DNA of 64,000 nucleotides from positions 9,176,001 through 9,240,000 of the forward strand of contig NW_025408667.1 of the NCBI RefSeq assembly GCF_020360975.1, in the 5' to 3' direction. The notes under the pieces were generated by a model, which ran no database searches, was not told where the DNA came from, and was given only the letters and a program-made list of their open reading frames with translations. This DNA is from Hirsutella rhossiliensis (taxonomy: Eukaryota > Ascomycota > Sordariomycetes > Hypocreales > Ophiocordycipitaceae). This document shows, piece by piece, positions 57,255 to 64,000 of the stretch; the first letter of the stretch is position 1, and the number at the start of each line of letters is the position of its first letter. A program made the translations under genes and the position numbers.

Positions 57255-60200
57255 GTAATAATAACGAAAATCGACTCCTCTACTATCCCTACGGTCCGTA
57301 GGACGATTCTTATAGAGCCCTAAGATTAGGATAAGTAGGTAAAGGAGCTACGGGCTCGTATAGATAGAACTATCTATAATTTAGTCTTCTTTAATAAGCA
57401 GGACCCTCTCGAGCCCCCTCTTCGTCCTAGGGCAACGGACTTTATAGAGGGAGCTACCCTCTTCTCCGAGCTAACCTCTATATAATAGAGAGCTTTTTCT
57501 GCTACCTTAGGTAACTATAAGAGTTACTATAAGGAATACCTTTACGAGACGAAGCTGCTAACTACTGCACGCACGGCGATAATAGAATCTATTAGTACCG
57601 TAAAGCTAATCTCTCTTCGAGAGGAAGAGACTCCTAGGCAGTAGCTTTTAAAGCTCGAGACCTTAATAGCTCCCTCGAGAGGATATATAACTAACCGTAT
57701 TAGGAAGACCTATACGGCCTACTTAGGAGCTTTTTCTACTAGGAACCTACTAGCTTCTTCGTGGCTAGCTAAGTAGGAAGAAATCCTCGAGGAAGCTAAC
57801 TAATACTTTCTTATAGAAGCTCTTTCCGGCTAGTAGCTACGGGATATATCTCTGCTAATAAAGCCTATTAGTAACGGTTACTCGACTATCTTTCGAGAAG
57901 CTAGCCGAGAACTAGACGAAGAGGCTGCTAGAGTATAATAGCAAGCAGTCTTATTCCTTCGTAGCTAGCACTCGACCTAGAAGGATCGACCTATAGCTGC
58001 TATAGCCCCTATTGCTATAGCTCCCGCTGCTACTATTGCGGCTGTTGCTCCTTCGGCTCCTCCTCCCTCGAGAGCATTAACACCGTCTTTAACGGCTGCC
58101 CTAGGCCCGGCCCCGGCTCCGCCTCTTGCTCCGGGCCCCGGTCCCGTTAGTTAGACCGGCCCGACTAGTCCCTTAATAGACCTTTTAGTCCGTTAGTCGA
58201 AAAATCAGGGAACTAGTCGAAATCGAACCTCGTTAAAATTAGCAATAAGGGGTAAAAAGGGGGGGTTTTTAAGCAGACCTTCCGGACCGGGACGAGGATT
58301 CCTCGAAGAAACGTACGAGGAGGAATCGACCTACCTACTAAGCATACAAAAAGCCCTATCGGCTAGAAGACTGCTAGTAGGTCTTCGAGGAAAACCGACC
58401 TAAAGGAATTAACCCTTTAAAGAGGCTACGAGAAATAATATAATAGTCTCTTAAGGAGGACCCCTCGTTATAGAAGAAGATAGACGAGATTCGGGTTGCT
58501 AAGAAATAGTAACTAATAACGCCGCTGCCCCTATTCGAGCCGTAAATTCGAGGAAAAATCGTTAGTATAGTAAATCCGGCCTTCGTCTTCCCTACGGATT
58601 AATAAGGCTAAGACCAACCGTTAGAGCCCTCCGACTATCCCCTACGAAAATCAGCTATCCTTAACTCTAGTGCTTCCCTCGATATCTATAATATACTCTT
58701 ACGATTCCGGTCCTTTAAGAAGGCACGAAAGGAATATCTTATTGCTAGGGAATTAACCGTATAGATAGAGGGATACGGAAGGGTAAATTTTACGATAAAA
58801 TTACCTAACGGATCTATACGAATTCTTCGAAGAAAAAGGGTAGCTTTTTGCCCTCGATTTTTAACGAGCTTAATTTCCTTCCGCCTTCTTCGAGAGGAAG
58901 GAATCTTCTAGGATATAACGTCTAAGCCTACGAGGCTAGTCTAGAAGAATTAGACTATTAGGCTTATCGAGGAGAAATTCGGTTAATTTATTCTCGAATT
59001 CCGACCTATCCTTAGGAAGGAATCTCTCGAGAAGTTAGCTTTCCCTGCTAGGAGGAATAGGTCTACTATAAAGGACCCTCTTCCGGCAGCCTAAGGAGAC
59101 GGCATTCTTTAGCACGCACGACTTAGTTACCTGGGCCCCCTAGCTTTATATAAGCTAGGTCAATAATAAGGCATACGAATAAGGGGCCTAAAGACCGTCG
59201 AATGCGAATACTATAGCTAAGGGAAGACTAGGAGACGAATTTCTAGACGGACCCTAATACGGCCGGACTAGCCGTGTAAGGAAATTTAGGTCGACTAGAC
59301 CGACGTCTCTAGGGATTAGGAAAGCTTCGTTAGGGTAATGTTTTTTATAGACGCTTTTTTAGGGATAGTTTTCCCCTATTTCTTACGGACCTACCTAAGT
59401 AAGTATAACTAGTCTACCCTCCGGGACTTCGTTAACTAGATAAAATCCTACTTTAGCTACGAGGTAAAGAAGATACGGTCTAATAGAGAGCTATTTACGA
59501 AGGATATCTTAAATTAGCTTCGAAAAAGGGGCATTTTACCCCTTCCGTTAGCACCGAATACCTAGGCCTAGAACGGAGGGGCAGAAAGATTAGGGGGTGC
59601 TATAATAGAAAGGGCCCGTACGATAAGACTTACTATAAAGCTTCTATACGACCTTTAAAGGGAAGTCGTTAAGACCGCCTATTACCTTTAGAACCGGACC
59701 CTAAGGGACCCTAGGGGACTAAGGGACTATAGGGACCTAGAGACCCTTTTTAAGACTTAAGGAATAGACTAGAAATCCCCCCTCGATCTCTTTACGAAGA
59801 AGAGGGCCTCGCTAGCCTACCTTCGTGCCTACGGCTATAAGGTATACGCTATAACTGCCGATATATAGCTAAAAAGGAAGAAGAAAAGAAAGCTTAATCC
59901 TAGAGCCTTTATTAGTTACCTCGTCGGGTATAATTCTACGAATATCTTCCGGATCTAGATTCCTTTTCTATAGATGGTTATTTCGACTAGGGATATGATT
60001 TTCGACGAATCTAGCTTCTTCGACGGAAAGAGGGATTAATAGCCCCTCTTACTCTCTTAACGTTAGCTAATTTAGAAGATCTAAATTCCCCCTTCCTAAT
60101 AGTCTTAAGAAGAGGCCCTAGACGAGGAAATAAAAGAAGAAACCAACGTCGAAGTAGTCGAGGATAACGCTAACTTCGAAGAAGAAGAAGAGGAAGCTGC

Positions 60201-62110
60201 TAGATTAAATAATCTAGACGAAGAAGGAGACTATAGGAAGGCGGTAGAGCTAGAATACGCCTACCTCCCTACGCCTCCTCTTATAGAATAAGAAGAAGAT
60301 CTAGAAGCAGCTTTTTTAGTTAGTCTTCCCGTCTCGGCCCCTAAGGGGGTAGGAAAGGCACCTCTCTTAAAGGATTATCCGGCTGCCTTTTTATCCCTAC
60401 TTCGAGAAGCAAAGGAAGGTATAGGGCCCGATATAAAAGAAGACTAACCTCTCCCTTATTTCGATCGTTTTTTCGACTTCTACCTAACGCTAATAGAAGA
60501 CGGTTCCTACGGAGCGTTTATAGTAGGCCGGCTCTTTAAGCTATAGCTATTAGCAAGGAAGGTATATAAAAGAGACCTCCCGGACCTACTAGTAAACTAG
60601 AAGCAGCTAGAAAAACACCCCTTTAGAGACTAGTTTTTCTAGGCCTAGAAAGACTACCTAGCCTTACACGAAGAGATAGGGTCTTTCGAAGAGGTCCTTA
60701 AGGAAAAGGCAAGAGGAAAATAGGTCCTTAGCTATAAGTAGGTCTTTATCTATAAGACTAATAAATATAGCTTCCTTTAAAAGTGCAAAGCCCGGCTAGT
60801 TGTCTACGGGAACTAGTAGGAAAAAGGGGATTTACCTACTAGGGCAACTACCCTAGCAGGGATGTCTTTTCGGACCCTTATAGCTATAGTAGTAGAATTC
60901 GACCTCGAGCTCGATTAGATAGATATAGTTAACGCCTTTATTAACTACCTACTTAAGGAAGAAGAAGTTATCTATATACGCCTTCTACTAGGCTTCTAAT
61001 AGCTAGGAAAGGTTCTACGGCTTAGGAAAGCTCTATACGGACTACGAAGATCACCCCTTCTTTAGCAATAGCATTTAATAGGTTCCCTCGAAGCCCTAGG
61101 CTTTACGAAAGTCCCTTAGGAACCGTGTATAATATAGAAGGGTAAAATTACGGTCTTCTTCTACGTCGATAATATTATCTAGGCATACCTAAAAGAGGAA
61201 GAAGCTACTATAAGGGAGGCTATACGTAGCCTGCAATAAAGGTATAAGATAACCCGGCTAAGAGAGCTAAAGTGGTTCCTAGGGATATAAATCCTTCGGA
61301 ATAGGTCCTAACGGACTATCTAGCTTACCTAGGATGCCTATATCGATAAGGTCGCTTATAAATTCCTCCTTAATTCCCTCGAGAAAAAGCTTCCCTCTAT
61401 GCCTATATTAGACGAAGAGCTTTTACCTAATCCGTCCTTTTAAGCTAGGGAGTAAGAGAAACACTAATATTAATAGAAGGTAGGCTCCCTGCTTTTTTTA
61501 GCTATTTCTACTAGACCGGATATCTCTTTTACGGTCTCTCGGCTAGCTAGGCATAACTAGAATCCTAGCCCTAGGCATTAAGAAGTAGTAGATAGAGCTA
61601 TCCTTTATCTCTATTTAACGAGATTATACGGTCTACGCCTAGGAGGGCAGGGAAGGAAAATAGCTGCCGAAATCTTCCTTTATTCGAGCGATTCGTCCTT
61701 TACGGATAATTCCTTAGATAGAAAGAGCTTATAAGGGTATATTATATCCCTTTTTAGAGGAACTATTGCTTAGAGAGCTTTAAAGTAAGCTACCGTTACG
61801 ACTTTAAGTATAGAGGCAGAGCTACTAGCTCTTTTAGAAGCGTTAAAAGAAGCGATTTTCCTTAGCCGGCTACTAATATCTCTACGACTATAAATCCCGA
61901 CCCCGTTAGCTATAGAATGCGATAATATATAGACTATACGGATTCTTACGGAGGAAAATAGTAAGCTATCGACCCGGCTACGGCATATCGATATCTATTA
62001 GTATTAGTTACGCTAAGAGGTCTAAAGGGGACTTATTTCCGTCCGTTAGGTTCTAACGGCATTAATAAAAGCCGATAGTCTTATAAAGCCTATACCGAAG
62101 TAGAAGCTAG
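57255..62110 (+). pseudogene. gag-pol relic of copia L
   Basis: gag runs about 57255-58180 with a Pro/Ala-rich end, then a knuckle-like ACKKPYRLEDC (about 58345-58380). Protease AILNSSASLDI is near 58650, catalytic Asp lost to Asn. Integrase spans about 59120-60030, including VMFFIDAFLGIVFPYF, ELFTKDILN and NGGAERLGGA. RT is at about 60700-61320 with ARLVVYG, FRTLIAIVVEFDLELD and FFYVDNII. RNase H is at about 61500-62110 with SSDSSFTDNSLDRKS, EAELLALLEALKEAIFLSRLL and TRLRHIDIY. Long stretches between TAG/TAA stops make it the best template for reading the family. Confidence 0.9.
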
Positions 62111-62119
62111 CTGTCTTTT

Positions 62120-62482
62120 TATAGTAAATTAGGCTAGAAGACGTTTAAGAGAAGCTGTCCTTAGAAGCCCGCCTTAAGAGTCTACGAGAGGAGCTAATAG
62201 CACGTATAAGAAGGTAACGTCTATAGCCAAAGAAAAGGAAGAGGCTTTTCCCTTTAAAGGGCCCCTTATTTTAATCGGGGTTTTCACCCTTTCTTATAGG
62301 ACTTTCCCCTCTTTAGGCTCCTTTTTCCTTAAGTAGGTCTAAAAGAGCTTAGGGACCCGAAAGGGCCCCTGCTTTCCTCGAGTAAAAGGAGAAGTATAGA
62401 ACTAAGAACCTCCTCTATACGCTTACTAGCCCGAAGCCGTATTAGCTATGCCCTTAAGGGGCAGGCTATAGCTAAGGGGGTA
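62120..62482 (+). other. 3' region of copia L before the LTR
   Basis: Between the RNase H end and the LTR lies a segment shared with A, D and J. It holds gggcccc blocks and ends in the polypurine tract gctaaggggg (62471-62480). It is probably non-coding. Confidence 0.6.
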
Positions 62483-62957
62483 TGTCGCGAAGCGTGGCCT
62501 GATTTCGTAGTTCTCGGAGATATCCCTTAGCACGAGGGACTAAGGAAGCTAAAAAACACCTGGTATAGAAAAAGGAAGAAGGAGCTAAAAAGAGGTATAG
62601 AAAGGAGGGTAGGGGCATAAGTAGCGATAGCTTCCTATAGAGGTAGCGAGAGATAAGACGGATATGCCGGCAACGGCTAGAAAGGAGGGGAAAAACTAGT
62701 AAAAAGCTCGGTAGTTAAAGGGATATTAGTAGCTTCTTTAAGTAGGATCTTCTTTATTAATTAAGATGCTAGACGGGTATAAAAAAGGGCGTTAAATAGA
62801 GGAAAGAAGGAACATCAAGGCAATATAATAATTACTCCCCTACCGTAATTGCTGCTCCTATAATAATTAAAATCTCTTTGCCCTGCTTATCCGACCCCTT
62901 ACTTTTAATTTTACCTTCGTGCATTTTTATATACTTCTTATATCTCTCTTCGCGAGA
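62483..62957 (+). repeat. 3' LTR of copia L
   Basis: 475 bp, starting tgtcgcgaagcg and ending cttcgcgaga, followed by ATAAT. Confidence 0.92.
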
Positions 62958-62962
62958 ATAAT

Positions 62963-63368
62963 AGGGCGTGGTCTAAGTAATAATAAGTATATTACGTTAG
63001 TAATAAGTCGGAGGTCGTAGACTATAGACTAAAACTAGGTAATCGGAATTAGAGATAGAATTATAATAAAGATCTATATTAAAAGCTAGAGAGCTATCTA
63101 TCTAAAGGAGTAAAAGTAGGTAGCTATATATACCTATAGAGACTATCCTTAGATTATAGTCCTAGCTATAATCCCCTTCGTAGCTTACTATAGCTTACTT
63201 ATAAGCTATACTCCTAAGTAGTAATCTATCTATATAAGGCTTACTTAGCTTACGTATGCTCTAGGTAAGCTAAGCCTAAGTAACTTCTCGTCCTAACTAT
63301 TATTCCGAGCCGCCTTATTACGTAAACTTAGCCGGCTCTCTTATAGCCCGCTAACCGTAGTCGTAATA
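62963..63368 (-). repeat. 3' LTR of gypsy E3, second part
   Basis: It continues the LTR begun at 56581-56644 and ends gtcgtaata at 63368. It has the E-type U3 with ccgagccgccttatta, unlike E2. Removing L joins the two parts without a gap. Confidence 0.85.
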
Positions 63369-63379
63369 CGATATCTCCC

Positions 63380-64000
63380 CTCCTTTTAGTCTTATCCGTA
63401 AGACCTACTACTACCTTAGCCGCTATATATAAATATACCCTTATCGCGCGTATATATATTCCCCGTTCGTCCTTTCTATCCCTTAGGATATACTACTAAT
63501 AGTATATCTAGTTACGTATTAAAGGATCGTTCTCGTAAGACCCTTAAGCGTATTTATTTAGCTAAGTCTATTAATTATCTTAGTTTCGATATTATACTAT
63601 ATTCTTTTTATTCGTCGCGCGGCTTCCGCTATAAAATACTAGAGAAATCTTCTAAGTATACTAAATATATACGGCGGGGTCGTTCCTATAATACGTCGGG
63701 CATAGCGATTAGCTCTTATAGGTAACTTTATTATCCTACTTATTATTTATAGCTAATATATTTCCTAGTATCCTAAATAAATCTAGAGTCCGATCGATTA
63801 AATAAAGAAGAAGAAATTACTAAGGAGCGAATATTAAAAGCTTAAGCTAACCTAAATAAAGCCTTAGCTCGTTTAGCGCGGCTTCGCCGTTAAAAGCGCT
63901 AGCTAAAGATAAAGGGTACTAAGATAGTCTATTAGGGCCTTTATTCCTTAGATAACCTTAATAAGGCTAAACGCTAAGAATCTAAAGCGGTGGTCGATAT
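63380..64000 (+). pseudogene. Antisense frame of gypsy E3, incomplete at window end
   Basis: One plus-strand frame runs about 190 codons without an indel, with about eight TAA/TAG codons. It reads YPLGYTTNSIS near 63478-63510. A block with Tyr at four presumed Cys positions spans about 63628-63690 (YKILEKSSKYTKYI, RSYNTSG). A charged helix follows (NKEEEITKERILKA, ALARLARLRR, about 63800-63890), then KGTKIVY and GLYSLDNLNKAKR. It lies on the strand opposite pol of E3. The same order occurs in E and, diverged, in E2. No start codon is visible, probably because ATG-containing contexts were altered by RIP. Confidence 0.62.

Larger units (their letters stand above)
56645..62957 (+). mobile_element. 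Complete Ty1/copia element L (6313 bp)
   Basis: Two 475-bp LTRs (56645-57119 and 62483-62957) and target duplicate ATAAT (56640-56644, 62958-62962) inside the E3 LTR. Copia domain order is complete. Its 3' LTR keeps the ancestral start tgtcgcgaagcgtggcctg with TG intact. L and J are the least damaged copies of the family, yet stops remain in every domain. Confidence 0.93.
56581..64000 (-). mobile_element. Ty3/gypsy element E3, split by copia L, runs off the window
   Basis: A reversed E-type LTR starts at 56581, is split by copia L after 56644, and resumes at 62963 to 63368. The reversed polypurine tract and the 3' internal region follow to the window end. This part is colinear with 13500-14180 of E. 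It inserted in E2, with atatc left of the insertion as a possible target copy. Confidence 0.82.

Noticed and set aside
63722..63768. Possible 47-nt GT-AG intron in the E3 antisense frame (similar at 54698-54745 in E2)
   Set aside because: Splice-like signals exist, but in E3 the unspliced frame is continuous and splicing would shift it off the better frame. The E2 discrepancy is explained by a one-base indel.

Overview
This window is a nested transposon graveyard from a filamentous ascomycete (Pezizomycotina), with a small gene-bearing island at about 50.09-53.86 kb. Across roughly 1-50 kb and 53.86-64 kb the dinucleotides CA and TG are very scarce and TA is abundant, while CG survives. In-frame stops in the old coding frames are almost all TAA/TAG where Gln or Trp is expected, and Cys/His/Asp/Gly codons of known motifs read as Tyr/Tyr/Asn/Ser. 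This is the expected result of repeat-induced point mutation (RIP), a process of filamentous ascomycetes. No element in the window keeps an open gag or pol.

Layout. 1-2.64 kb is degraded sequence of unassigned type. 2.7-6.5 and 14.67-16.33 kb are the two halves of a minus-strand Ty3/gypsy element (F), split by a complete plus-strand chromodomain gypsy element (E, 6498-14662). 16.3-18.57 kb holds a long inverted repeat pair and a duplicated segment of F. A complete Ty1/copia element (A, 18574-24918) sits in the right arm of that pair. From 25 kb to 50 kb the base layer is an old copia element (K). It carries copia element D (25804-41657), which carries the short gag-only LTR element C (29306-38154), which carries gypsy chromovirus B (30610-37580). 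A reversed copia element J (42746-49093) lies further along K, and K ends in a 3' LTR (49414-49965) with a triplicated 133-bp segment. A, D, J and L are one copia family, and each has a 5-bp target duplication that I could read.

The island holds the remnant of a PD-(D/E)XK nuclease-like gene (minus strand), a solo LTR of the K family, one intact gene for a 294-residue caspase-like protein (52169-53053), and a truncated pogo/Fot1-type transposase. At 53.86 kb the RIP landscape resumes with minus-strand element E2 (E family), interrupted by another minus-strand E copy (E3, running off the window). The 3' LTR of E3 is split by copia element L (56645-62957).

The most unusual signal is a long coding-like frame on the opposite strand to gag-pol, between the chromodomain and the 3' LTR of the E-family gypsy elements. 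It is recoverable in E, E2 and E3. It has Cys-derived positions followed by a charged, coiled-coil-like segment, resembling a fungal hypothetical protein type I recognise from memory. Element B also has a long antisense frame at the same location, with unrelated sequence. The only gene I would call functional in the window is the caspase-like one; everything else is a relic.
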